From Chloroflexota bacterium (GTDB lineage Bacteria > Chloroflexota > Chloroflexia > Chloroflexales > Herpetosiphonaceae), in the NCBI GenBank assembly GCA_020161265.1, contig JAIUOC010000005.1, forward strand, positions 424,627 through 488,626: 64,000 nucleotides of DNA, read 5' to 3'. The notes beneath the pieces were generated by a model. The model searched no databases. It was not told where the DNA came from and saw nothing but the letters and a program-made list of their open reading frames with translations. The position numbers and the translations under genes were made by a program. The stretch's first letter is position 1; every line of letters starts with the position of its first letter. Shown piece after piece: positions 16,188-24,720 of this stretch.

Positions 16188-18590
16188 ATGCTGCAACGAA
16201 TTCGCGCTTTTGTTCAACCAGGCTATGGGTTATTAACCTGGACGCTTGCCAGCCTGATGGCCTTGTTGGTTGTGACCAATGTGGTCGAATCGGAATGGGT
16301 TGAGGGTTTTGAACGCATGCGGATTGTGGCACTCGGCGGTTTGATTGTGGCAGCCTTGTTTGCGCGTTGGCAAGCCTTGCCCTCGTTTTTGGCCCATGTG
16401 TTTAGTTTTTTCATGGGCTTGGCATGGTCAATTCGCTTTTTACCGCTTGATGAACGGCTTGATAGCCAAGTTGATCGCTGGACGGATATGCTGATTCGGG
16501 GGATTGCAGCAATTCGGGCGGTTAAAACTGGTGAGCAAATTGAAGATTATTATCTCTTTTCGTTGGCAGGCTTACTGTTAGCTTGGATTTTTGCTTATAG
16601 CACGATTTGGCTGCTGTTTCGTTGGAACTGGAATTGGCGTTTGGTGCTGCTGAATGGTAGCCTGTTGATGGCCAATTTGACCTATGCAATTCCCAAGCCA
16701 ATTGCCTCGTTCTGGCTCTTTTTGCTGATGGCGCTGCTCTTTTTGGTAACGCAGACCTATGCCCAACGCCAAAACGGCTGGGATGCTGGCTTGCTTGAGC
16801 AACAAGAATGGCTTTCATTGCGCTATCTGTGGGCGGGAGTTTTAGCCTGTTTTAGTTTGGTGTTTATGGCGGCCTTGATGCCTGCCAATATTACTAATGC
16901 CCAATTGCGGATTTTTGGCGAAAATCTGAGCCGCCCGATCGATTTCTTTCTGCCCGATAATGGGGCTGAACGCGCCGATCGTGGGCCACAAGGTGTGGGC
17001 AATGTGGTTGTGCCCAATGGTAGTGGGGCTAGTTTTTCCAATAATACCGTAAACCTTGGCGGGGCACGCTCAGCCACCAACGAAGTCGTGCTCGAAGTCA
17101 AAGCGCCATCAGCTGAATATTGGCGCTCGAATGCTTGGGATTTATACACAGGCAAAGGTTGGCAAAACACTACTGGCGAGTTGGCTTGGCAAGTGAGGCG
17201 AACCCCGACCCGCCGCGAAGCCTTGACCCCGATCAACCCCGAAGATACCCTAACCCAGCTTGATACAACTGGTCGTGTGCCATTCACCCAAACGATCAAA
17301 TTGATGCAAACCCGTGGCGATCAACAATTGCCTGCGGCAACCTCACCGCTAACTTGGAGCGTTCCAGTTTTGGTGCAGCACTCATTTATCGTTTCGGATA
17401 CCGAGAACACTTTGCCTAACTTTGCCGATAGCGCGATCTATTTCAATCAAGGCCCAGCCAACGAAGGCTTTGAATACAGTGTAGTTTCGTTGATCAGCAA
17501 TGTTGATAAGCAAAGTTTGCGTGGAGCAGCGACCGATTATCCGGCTTGGTTGCAGCGCTATGTTCAGTTGCCCGATAGTCAATCGATGCGCAATATTGCT
17601 GGTTTATCGCGCCAATTAACGACTGCGGCAGGAGCCGAAACCGTCTATGATAAAGCGGTGGCAATCGAACGCTATTTGCGCGAATTCCCCTATGATGATC
17701 AAATTCCTGCGCCGCCAGCTGATGCCGACCCGATCGAAAATTTCTTGTTCAATCTACGGCGGGGCTACTGCGATTATTTTGCTGGCTCGATGGTGCTGAT
17801 GTTGCGGGCGCAAGGGATTCCAGCGCGTTGGGTACAGGGCTATGCCACTGGCGATTATGATGCTGATCGCCAAGTCTATGTCGTGCGTGATACGATTGCC
17901 CATAGCTGGCCCGAAGTCTATTTTATGGGCTATGGCTGGATTCGTTTCGAGCCAACCCCAGCAGGCTATGTAACCGTGCCAATTCGGCCTGATGGCCCGC
18001 CCCAAGCCGAAGATAACAGCGAAAACCCTGATGATATTGGGCCAAATGCGGGAATTGTCGAGCCACCAACTACCAATTTTGATGCATTACAAGATTTACG
18101 CGAAAACTTCCAAACCACGCCAATTCCAACAGTCGAACCGCAAGCTTTGCCAGCTGAAGATGTAGCGGCGCAGGTTGTCGAAAGCAGCCCATTCTGGCGT
18201 TGGCTGGCCATTATTTGTGGAGTGATTGGCTTAATTATTCTGTTGCTGTGGTTACTGTTTCAGCGAGAATTTCGTGGTTTGCGACCTGCGGCGCGGGCCT
18301 ATGGTTTTATTGGCTTATTGGCGCGTTGGGCTGGTTTAGAGCAACGACCCGAACGCACACCCCAAGAGTTTGCCAGCGATTTGGCCAAAGAAATGCCAGG
18401 TCAGCGCCGAACGTTGCGGCGGTTGGCCGATGCCTATAGCGCCGAGCAATATGGCAGCCAAGTGCGGCTTGACCCTGAGGAAATTGAAAATGATCGGGCT
18501 ATGGTCAGCCGCACGCTTTGGCCGCGCTCGATCAGCCGTGGTTGGCGCTCGATTTTGCAACAAATCTTGCGCCCGCGCTGGCGACGCTAG
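16188..18590 (+). CDS. TgpA-like membrane transglutaminase (DUF3488-transglutaminase-DUF4129)
   Basis: An 800-residue membrane protein. Six hydrophobic helices occupy residues 1-230, an extracellular segment follows, and a transglutaminase/protease core spans about 480-600: Cys528 in 'NLRRGYCDYFAGSMVLML', His572 in 'DTIAHSWPEVYF', and 'GWIRFEPTPAG', where the third triad position is Glu rather than the more common Asp. A further TM helix ('WLAIICGVIGLIILLLWLLF') and a DUF4129-like tail ending in Arg-rich helices complete the family layout. Members process or cross-link envelope proteins; the usual MoxR-type ATPase and DUF58 partners are not adjacent. GAGGAATC precedes the ATG. Confidence 0.88.
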   Translation: MLQRIRAFVQPGYGLLTWTLASLMALLVVTNVVESEWVEGFERMRIVALGGLIVAALFARWQALPSFLAHVFSFFMGLAWSIRFLPLDERLDSQVDRWTDMLIRGIAAIRAVKTGEQIEDYYLFSLAGLLLAWIFAYSTIWLLFRWNWNWRLVLLNGSLLMANLTYAIPKPIASFWLFLLMALLFLVTQTYAQRQNGWDAGLLEQQEWLSLRYLWAGVLACFSLVFMAALMPANITNAQLRIFGENLSRPIDFFLPDNGAERADRGPQGVGNVVVPNGSGASFSNNTVNLGGARSATNEVVLEVKAPSAEYWRSNAWDLYTGKGWQNTTGELAWQVRRTPTRREALTPINPEDTLTQLDTTGRVPFTQTIKLMQTRGDQQLPAATSPLTWSVPVLVQHSFIVSDTENTLPNFADSAIYFNQGPANEGFEYSVVSLISNVDKQSLRGAATDYPAWLQRYVQLPDSQSMRNIAGLSRQLTTAAGAETVYDKAVAIERYLREFPYDDQIPAPPADADPIENFLFNLRRGYCDYFAGSMVLMLRAQGIPARWVQGYATGDYDADRQVYVVRDTIAHSWPEVYFMGYGWIRFEPTPAGYVTVPIRPDGPPQAEDNSENPDDIGPNAGIVEPPTTNFDALQDLRENFQTTPIPTVEPQALPAEDVAAQVVESSPFWRWLAIICGVIGLIILLLWLLFQREFRGLRPAARAYGFIGLLARWAGLEQRPERTPQEFASDLAKEMPGQRRTLRRLADAYSAEQYGSQVRLDPEEIENDRAMVSRTLWPRSISRGWRSILQQILRPRWRR

Positions 18591-18632
18591 CTGGCCCAAA
18601 TCTTGCTTTACTTAGTTTTGGCACAACCCGTA

Positions 18633-18670
18633 GCCGTGGTAGATCACTCGCGGGGGTGAGCTACCACGGC
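18633..18670 (+). terminator. Rho-independent-like hairpin after the transglutaminase gene
   Basis: GCCGTGGTAG (18633-18642) pairs with CTACCACGGC (18661-18670), with an inner TCAC/GTGA extension. The following T-tract is weak ('ATTAACTAGA'). Confidence 0.7.
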
Positions 18671-18752
18671 ATTAACTAGACATAGGATCACAATTTATTC
18701 ACCTATATGGGTGTTGTGCCGGTACCTGCTGCACTATACAATAGTACCTATA

Positions 18753-18774
18753 TGATACCAAAGTACTTGTATCA
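18753..18774. promoter_or_regulatory. Candidate operator dyad before response regulator
   Basis: TGATAC and GTATCA arms flank a 10-base centre that itself contains AAGTACTT. The element lies about 40 bases before the response-regulator start and could be a transcription-factor site. Nothing identifies the binding protein. Confidence 0.35.
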
Positions 18775-18812
18775 GTGTGTGGGGATGCTAGCAGAACAGT
18801 AGGAGGCCGACC

Positions 18813-19199
18813 GTGACCAAACGCATTTTAATTGCCGAAGATGATACAGCGATTGCAATGACCCTAATGATTGGTCTGCGAAGTATCCCTGATGTTGAAG
18901 TAGTTCGGGCCTATCATGGTGAAGAAGCTTTGAATATATGGCTGCACGAGCCATGCGATATTCTTTTGACTGATCATCATATGCGTGAAATGTCTGGTTT
19001 GGATCTGATTCGAGCACTGCGTTCGCAAGGTGCAACCCAACCCATGCTGATGATTACTGCTTACGATAGCGTAAAATTGCAACGTGAAGCCCGTGAGGCT
19101 GGGGCAACTGAATTGATTGCCAAGCCCTTTTTTATTGATCAACTAATTGACAAAGTTTCTGAGAAGTTGCTTGATGTCTCGGTGGTTAATCACGCCTAA
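18813..19199 (+). CDS. Single-domain response regulator (CheY-like)
   Basis: A 128-residue stand-alone receiver. The acidic pocket is 'IAEDD' at residues 7-11, the phosphoacceptor is Asp54 in 'ILLTDHHMREMSG', the switch Thr82 is in 'MITAYD', and the conserved lysine is Lys104 in 'IAKPFF'. There is no output domain, so it should act by protein contact, as CheY or Spo0F do. No kinase gene is adjacent. Translation starts at a GTG at 18813, supported by AGGAGG eight bases upstream. A strong terminator follows. Confidence 0.92.
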   Translation: MTKRILIAEDDTAIAMTLMIGLRSIPDVEVVRAYHGEEALNIWLHEPCDILLTDHHMREMSGLDLIRALRSQGATQPMLMITAYDSVKLQREAREAGATELIAKPFFIDQLIDKVSEKLLDVSVVNHA

Positions 19200-19243
19200 A
19201 TGGCGGTTTAGCTAGCTCAACGCTCTATAATCCTGTGTGGAGG

Positions 19244-19277
19244 ACACGGCCTACCTGAAATTTCAAGTAGGCCGTGT
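19244..19277. terminator. Bidirectional terminator
   Basis: ACACGGCCTAC (19244-19254) pairs perfectly with GTAGGCCGTGT (19267-19277), followed by TCGGATTTTT. It serves the convergent response regulator and metalloprotease genes. Confidence 0.9.
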
Positions 19278-19285
19278 TCGGATTT

Positions 19286-21415
19286 TTAGGGTTGTTTCAT
19301 GGCTACTGGCAAGTAGACCATTGATGTACTTGGGGTAACCGTTACGCTTGGAGTAGCCGTTGCGGTTGCCGTTGGCGTAAGGGTTGGGGTTGCCGTAGCA
19401 TCGCTGGTTGGCGTAACCGTTGCATTGCTGGCGGTTACCGTGAAGTTGGCGTTGCCAATATCAAAGAAGACATTGCCAGCACATTGCACTTTGATCCGGC
19501 CAGTTGTGGTAGCAACGTTTGGTACGGTGATGCTTTCGCTGCCATCATTGGGCGTGTTGCTCAGCACTGGGCTAAAGACCGTACCACCATTGCTTGAGAA
19601 CAAAATATTCACATTGCTACAATTGACTGGTGCAGCAGTCGTGTTTGCCACATTCCAAGTAACGCTTTGGCTGCTGAAGCCAGCCCAAGTGACGGCAGTG
19701 TTTGGTGCGGTTACTTGGAAGGGGCCAGCAGTATTGACGGTCGTAACTCGTGCTGTATCCAAGCCATAACCACCACCACCAGCCCGATTATCACGCACAG
19801 TTAGGCGGAAATTCATGGTGCGATTGGTCGTTGCCATCGATTCACCAATCGTCGTCGAGTTGTTCAAAATATTGGTCAAGCGTGGGAAACTACGACTGGT
19901 CGAAGTGGTTGAATCGAAACTACGGAAAATTGGGCGATTGCCGTTATCAGTATTCGGTGGCGAAGCTGAGCCTAAATCATATTGTTCCCAATTGTAGGTC
20001 AGGCTATCGCCGTTCACATCGTTGCCGCTGCCAGTTAATTCAAACGGCGTATTGGCTGGAATCATGTAATCTGCGCCAGCATTGGCGGTTGGTGGTGTAT
20101 TGCCAGTGGCCGCCGTGGTGCCACAGCTTGCGCCAGCACCTGTTGTAACAAAGGCGCTCATTTCTTCCAAGCTTTTCACATGGAAATAAGGATCGCTGTT
20201 GGGTTGCAGATTTTCCGAGCCACAAATCCCAGCATAGGCCATAATTGTCGATCCGCTGCCTGGTTCGTAGGCGGCTGGGCCTTCGCGATTGTCACCGCCA
20301 CAGGCATTAGTTGTACCATTGAAGGTGTGGTTACCTGCAAATTGGTGGCCAACTTCGTGGGCGACATAATCAATGTCAAAAGGATCGCCAACGGGGGCTG
20401 GTGAACCAGTGACACCTTCGCCTTTTGAGCCTGAGACACAGACTGAGCCAAGTGCCGCCACCCCGCCGCCGCCAGTGCTGAAGACATGGCCAATATCATA
20501 ATTGGCGTTGCCAATTACGCTGGTGAGGTTGGTTTGATTTTCGCCCAACATCTCAAAGCCATCGTCGTTGGTGTAAGGGTCAGTGCCGCCATTGGTATAG
20601 ACAATTAAGTTATTGTTGGCAACCAAAACCATGCGTACCGAGATATCGCGTTCGTAAACCGTGTTAACGCGATTGACGCTGGTGACGATGGCTGCCATTG
20701 CTCCATTGACCGTGCCACCATGAAAACTGGTGTACTCGCCAGTGGCAGCCATGGCCAGGCGATAGGTGCGCAAGGTTTCGCCAATGCTATAACGCTCAGG
20801 GAATGGATTGGTGATGGGAGTTTCGCCAACATAATCGGTCTTGCCTTTGCTGGCGAGTTTGGTGGGGTCGGCCACAAAATTACGGCTATCATACACAATA
20901 TAATTGCCAGTATCGTTGCGGCTGTAGGGGTCGATAAAATAACGGCCTTCTGGAGCCAAGATCAAGCCATGAAAGCCACTTGGCGTAAGATCAAGCCGCG
21001 CAACCATTTCGGGGTCGTCGTAGCCTTGAGCCAAGTAGGTGCGCAATTCAGGGAACTTTGCCGCCAGTGCAGGCTCCATGATTGGCGACTCGACCACCCG
21101 AAATTGGCGAAATTGGCCACTCGGTAGCGGTAAGCTCAGCAAAAATGCTGATTGTTGCACCTGCACCGCGCTTTCCAAAGGTGCTTGATCTAACCGCTTG
21201 CTCAAACCTGCGAGGTCGAGGCTGACCGTGCGATAGACCAACGGCACAATCTCGCGCTGACCTTTTTGCTGAATTCGTTGTTCAGCAACATCTTGCCACA
21301 ACCCATCTGATGACGAGGCCGCGCTGGATGGTGTGAGGCTACTGGCCGCAAACACACTCAACAAGGCGATAGCAAGTGCTAACCCGATGGCGATCAACGA
21401 ACGTTTGGTTTGCAT
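19286..21415 (-). CDS. Secreted reprolysin-like zinc metalloprotease with Tyr-Leu-Pro C-terminal tag
   Basis: A 709-residue secreted protein with a signal peptide (residues 1-30, 'IAIGLALAIALLSVFAA'). The metzincin zinc motif HExxHxxGxxH is in 'DYVAHEVGHQFAGNHTFNG' (His353, Glu354, His357, His363), and 'STIMAYAGIC' supplies the Met-turn. Relatives are reprolysin-like (M12B) extracellular peptidases. Ig/PKD-like domains occupy about 455-660, then a Thr-Pro-Ala-rich linker and the terminal 'MVYLPVAMKQP' tag also seen in other exported proteins of this window. The ATG at 21415 is preferred over an open frame reaching 21553 because the signal peptide starts there and AAGGA precedes it. Confidence 0.9.
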   Translation of the reverse strand: MQTKRSLIAIGLALAIALLSVFAASSLTPSSAASSSDGLWQDVAEQRIQQKGQREIVPLVYRTVSLDLAGLSKRLDQAPLESAVQVQQSAFLLSLPLPSGQFRQFRVVESPIMEPALAAKFPELRTYLAQGYDDPEMVARLDLTPSGFHGLILAPEGRYFIDPYSRNDTGNYIVYDSRNFVADPTKLASKGKTDYVGETPITNPFPERYSIGETLRTYRLAMAATGEYTSFHGGTVNGAMAAIVTSVNRVNTVYERDISVRMVLVANNNLIVYTNGGTDPYTNDDGFEMLGENQTNLTSVIGNANYDIGHVFSTGGGGVAALGSVCVSGSKGEGVTGSPAPVGDPFDIDYVAHEVGHQFAGNHTFNGTTNACGGDNREGPAAYEPGSGSTIMAYAGICGSENLQPNSDPYFHVKSLEEMSAFVTTGAGASCGTTAATGNTPPTANAGADYMIPANTPFELTGSGNDVNGDSLTYNWEQYDLGSASPPNTDNGNRPIFRSFDSTTSTSRSFPRLTNILNNSTTIGESMATTNRTMNFRLTVRDNRAGGGGYGLDTARVTTVNTAGPFQVTAPNTAVTWAGFSSQSVTWNVANTTAAPVNCSNVNILFSSNGGTVFSPVLSNTPNDGSESITVPNVATTTGRIKVQCAGNVFFDIGNANFTVTASNATVTPTSDATATPTLTPTATATATPSVTVTPSTSMVYLPVAMKQP

Positions 21416-21553
21416 AATCCATCCTTTTCCGCTAAACACAGCGTGGTTCATTATAACGGCTGTGAGCAGTAAGCGGAAGGTGATGCCGATCACCTGTTCG
21501 TTTGGTGATCGTCTGTAGCCGTAGCTTGGTAATGCTACGACGGATTGGCCCAA

Positions 21554-21865
21554 TTACGAAGCTTGATCTGACTCATGGCGATATTTAGCTAAAGTTGGGC
21601 GGATGGCCGCAATAATCAATTGGCTGCTGATTAATCCGGCAATCCCGCCAATTGCTCCACCAATCAGGATTCCAACCAGCATACTCGAAGCCGCTGGAAT
21701 CAGCATACTTGCACCAAATATGGTCAGAAATAACAAACCATAGCCCAGCCAAACTAATTTGTTTTTAGCATTTTCCTTGAGTGCCCGCCGCCATAATATC
21801 TTTTGTTGAGCTTTGGGGTAGCCGCGTAGCTCTGGAATTGAGTCCATTGATAAATAGATGTTCAT
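21554..21865 (-). CDS. Small two-helix membrane protein of unknown function
   Basis: A 103-residue protein with a basic N-terminal segment ('WRRALKENAKNKLVW') followed by two hydrophobic helices separated by Pro ('LLFLTIFGASMLIPAAS' and 'LVGILIGGAIGGIAGLI') and a cytosolic tail. AAGGAGAG lies seven bases before the ATG at 21865, a strong translation signal. No family was recognised. The Gly-x-x-x-Gly-rich second helix suggests oligomerisation. It is divergent from the flavoprotein operon and lies upstream of the metalloprotease. Confidence 0.65.
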   Translation of the reverse strand: MNIYLSMDSIPELRGYPKAQQKILWRRALKENAKNKLVWLGYGLLFLTIFGASMLIPAASSMLVGILIGGAIGGIAGLISSQLIIAAIRPTLAKYRHESDQAS

Positions 21866-21938
21866 CGGTTCTCTCCTTAAAATTGTGGTGCTGTTAGTAT
21901 ATCCAATGCGTTGCTCGCTGGCAATCGCAATGTGATTG

Positions 21939-22123
21939 AAATTGACTCAATTTTCGATATTGATTTTTTTCAATCTCTATGCTATGCTCTGCAACAGTCA
22001 ATTCGTGCACGTTAGCCCCAATCGGGCTAGCGTATTTTTACCACAAATCAATTGAAATTTTTCAATCTATCCATCTACCTGATGGATTTTCTTTCAGGTT
22101 TTATATTGAAAATTTTCAATATA
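21939..22123. promoter_or_regulatory. Cluster of four ATTGA/TCAAT palindromes (probable operators)
   Basis: Four dyads share the core ATTGA...TCAAT: 21939-21953 (AAATTGA-C-TCAATTT), 21959-21974 (ATTGA-N6-TCAAT), 22051-22066 (ATTGAA-ATTT-TTCAAT) and a perfect 22-bp palindrome at 22102-22123. The last lies only 20 bases before the first gene of the flavoprotein/MFS/ArsO operon. AT-rich dyads of this kind are typical of ArsR/SmtB-type metal-responsive repressors, but no such repressor gene is in the neighbourhood. Confidence 0.75.
22009..22040 (+). terminator. Leader terminator/attenuator of the flavoprotein operon
   Basis: ACGTTAGCCC (22009-22018) pairs with GGGCTAGCGT (22024-22033) with one G-T wobble and a 5-base loop, followed by ATTTTTA. 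It sits between the palindrome pairs, upstream of the first start codon and with no + strand gene before it, so it would act on a transcript started near 21975-22000. Confidence 0.6.
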
Positions 22124-22143
22124 TTATTTATAGGGGGTTTCGA

Positions 22144-23448
22144 ATGGATTTTGCACAATTACCAGTGGCGGTGATCGGGTCGGGGCCAGTTGGTTTGGCG
22201 GCGGCAGCCCATTTGTTGGCCCGTAACGAAACGCCGATTATTTTTGAAGCAGGTCTACGGGTCGCCGATTCGGTGCAACGTTGGGGCCATGTGCGTTTAT
22301 TCTCGGCTTGGGAATTTAATATCGATCCTGTGGCGGAGCAGCTTTTGATTGGTGCAGGTTGGCAAACTCCCAATTTAGCCGAATTTCCAACTGGCGCAGA
22401 ATTGGTGCGCAATTATTTGCAGCCTTTAGCCCAATTGCCCCAAATTCAACCCCATTTACAGCTCAATAGCAAGGTTGTGGCAATTACCCGTTTGGGCTTG
22501 GATAAATTAAAGAATGCTGGACGCGCCACCACGCCATTTGTGTTGACGATTGAAACCGCTGGTGCAACCCACCAAGTATCTGCCAAAGCTGTGATCGATG
22601 CTTCGGGAACCTATCGCAGCCCCAATCCATTGGGTGCGGCGGGCGTGCCAGCTTTGGGCGAAACAGCGGCTAACAACCAAATTTACTATGGAATCCCCGA
22701 CATTTTGGGCAACGATCGCGCTCGTTATGCCAATCGCTCGGTGGCGGTCGTTGGTAGCGGCCATTCAGCCTTCAATGCCTTGCTCGATCTAGCTGAATTG
22801 GCTGAGCAAGCACCTGAAACCAGCGTTACTTGGATTATGCGGCGTGGGCAGGTTGATGCAACCTTATATGGTGGCGGAGCTAACGATCAATTAGTCCAAC
22901 GTGGCCTTTTAGGTGGTCGGGTTGAGCAATTAGTGGCAAGCGGGCGCTTTAAACTGGTTACAGGCTTTGGTATTGAGCGCATTACTCAACTGAATGGCAA
23001 ACTTGATTTGCAGGCAGGCGAACGGCAATTAACTGGCTTTAATCAATTAATTTCAACCACCGGTTTTCGCCCAGATTTAAGCATGCTCAGTGAAATTCGT
23101 TTAGATCTTGATGCGGCGGTTGAAAGTCCACGCGTTTTGGCTCCCTTGATTGATCCAAATGAGCATAGTTGCGGCACGGTACGCCCGCATGGTGCAGAAG
23201 AATTGCAACAGCCCGAGCCAAATTTCTATATTGTGGGCATGAAAAGCTATGGCCGCGCCCCGACCTTCCTTATGCGCACAGGCTATGAGCAAGTGCGCTC
23301 GGTGGTAGCGGCGATTGCTGGCGATTGGCAAGCGGCGCGTGAGGTGCAATTGGTGCTACCAGAAACTGGCGTTTGCAAAACCCAATTCGGCGGTGAAGCC
23401 TGCTGTGGTACAACTCCAACCCGCAGCGAGATTCTTTTGCAGTTGTAG
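22144..23448 (+). CDS. FAD/NAD(P)-binding flavoprotein of metalloid-resistance type
   Basis: A 434-residue flavoprotein with two dinucleotide folds: 'VAVIGSGPVGLAAAAHLL' (FAD, near residue 8) and 'SVAVVGSGHSAFNALLDL' (NAD(P), near residue 200). It resembles thioredoxin-reductase- or flavin-monooxygenase-like flavoproteins often found in arsenic clusters. The C terminus is cysteine-bearing ('PETGVCKTQFGGEACCGTT'), outside the FAD fold, and may bind a soft metal or be redox-active. The ATG at 22144 follows AGGGGG; an upstream in-frame ATG at 21979 would run through the palindromes and is rejected. First gene of the operon to 26573. Confidence 0.82.
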   Translation: MDFAQLPVAVIGSGPVGLAAAAHLLARNETPIIFEAGLRVADSVQRWGHVRLFSAWEFNIDPVAEQLLIGAGWQTPNLAEFPTGAELVRNYLQPLAQLPQIQPHLQLNSKVVAITRLGLDKLKNAGRATTPFVLTIETAGATHQVSAKAVIDASGTYRSPNPLGAAGVPALGETAANNQIYYGIPDILGNDRARYANRSVAVVGSGHSAFNALLDLAELAEQAPETSVTWIMRRGQVDATLYGGGANDQLVQRGLLGGRVEQLVASGRFKLVTGFGIERITQLNGKLDLQAGERQLTGFNQLISTTGFRPDLSMLSEIRLDLDAAVESPRVLAPLIDPNEHSCGTVRPHGAEELQQPEPNFYIVGMKSYGRAPTFLMRTGYEQVRSVVAAIAGDWQAAREVQLVLPETGVCKTQFGGEACCGTTPTRSEILLQL

Positions 23449-23493
23449 CATGGTCGCTTAACATCGTTTTTGCAATGCTGAAGGATTTTGGTT

Positions 23494-24720
23494 ATGCGGC
23501 GAAGCCCGTTTTATGGCTGGTGGATTGTGAGCACGCTGGGATTTACCGAGATGACTTCATGGGGCGTGATTTACTACGCATTTAGCGTGCTCTTAACCCC
23601 GATGCAGCGTGAGTTGGGTTGGTCGCAAGCTCATTTTACTGGCGGATTTTCGCTAGCAGTGTTTATTTCAGGCATTGTGGCTTTGCCAGTTGGCCGTTGG
23701 CTCGATCAGTATGGTGCACGCGGTTTGATGACGCTTGGCTCATGTTTGGCGACGATTTTGGTGGTGGCATGGGCCAATGTTCAATCGCTCTTGGCTTGGT
23801 ATCTGATTTGGGCTGGCTTAGGCTTGGTGATGGCGGCAATTTTGTATGAGCCAGCGTTTGCCGTGGTGGCAGCCTGGTTTCAGCAAAAACGCCAACATGC
23901 CCTGACAATTTTGACGGTTGGTGGGGGCTTGGCCAGCGTCGTGTATGTGCCCTTGATCACACGGTTGCTCGGCACGCTGAATTGGCGTGAAGTGTTGCTG
24001 TGGCTGGCAGCGATTTTGGCAGTGCTAACGATTCCGTTGCATGGCTTGGTGTTGCGTGGTAAGCCCGCCGATTTGGGCTTATTGCCTGATGGTGGATCGC
24101 TGGCAGTGGCAACCGTTACACCAAATCCCACGATTCAGCCTTCGATGTCGTTGGGTACAGCAGTTCGAGCGGGCGCATTTTGGTGGTTGGCGCTGGCTTT
24201 TGGCCTGACCACAATGGCAACATTCACCTTGGGCGTGCATTTGATTTCAGCGATTCAGGCCCAAGGCTATGCCCCAGAGATTCAAGCCTTGGCCGTGGCG
24301 TTGCTGGGTGGTTCGCAAATCCCCAGTCGAATTGTTATTGGCAGTGTTGGGCGACGTTGGCCCCAAGTTCAATTGGCATGGATGTTGTGTTTGCTGCAAA
24401 GTGCTGCGTTTGCCATCTTTCTGTTTGTGCCCAATGTGACAGGGCTGCTGCTGTTTGCTTGCTTGTTTGGGGCGGGATCAGGTGCATTGACCCCGACGCG
24501 AGCAGCATTGGTTGCCGATGTTTTTGGCACAGCCCAATATGCCAGCATTAGCGGGGCGTTGGCATTGTTGACCACAACAGCTCGGGCCTTGGCTCCGGTT
24601 TTGGCTAGCTTGTTGGTGGGATTGTGGCATAGCTATCAACCGCTGTTTGGCTTGTTGTTGCTGATGTGTTTGATCAGTGCAGCGGCAATTTATTTGATTC
24701 GAGGTGCAAGTAATGGCTAA
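23494..24720 (+). CDS. Major facilitator superfamily transporter
   Basis: A 408-residue, 12-helix membrane protein. The loop between helices 2 and 3 has 'GRWLDQYGARGLMTLG', the MFS motif A position, and 'WFQQKRQHALTIL' marks the helix 4-5 loop of monocarboxylate/CynX-like members. Probably an exporter for the product made by the flanking flavoproteins, though import cannot be excluded. The ATG at 23494 is preferred over TTG at 23488 because AAGGA lies eight bases before it. Its stop overlaps the start of the next gene by eight bases, so translation is coupled. Confidence 0.85.
   Translation: MRRSPFYGWWIVSTLGFTEMTSWGVIYYAFSVLLTPMQRELGWSQAHFTGGFSLAVFISGIVALPVGRWLDQYGARGLMTLGSCLATILVVAWANVQSLLAWYLIWAGLGLVMAAILYEPAFAVVAAWFQQKRQHALTILTVGGGLASVVYVPLITRLLGTLNWREVLLWLAAILAVLTIPLHGLVLRGKPADLGLLPDGGSLAVATVTPNPTIQPSMSLGTAVRAGAFWWLALAFGLTTMATFTLGVHLISAIQAQGYAPEIQALAVALLGGSQIPSRIVIGSVGRRWPQVQLAWMLCLLQSAAFAIFLFVPNVTGLLLFACLFGAGSGALTPTRAALVADVFGTAQYASISGALALLTTTARALAPVLASLLVGLWHSYQPLFGLLLLMCLISAAAIYLIRGASNG

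Noticed and set aside
21979..22143. Longer flavoprotein beginning at ATG 21979.
   Set aside because: The extra 55 codons run across the palindromes and leader terminator and are low-complexity; AGGGGG supports 22144.
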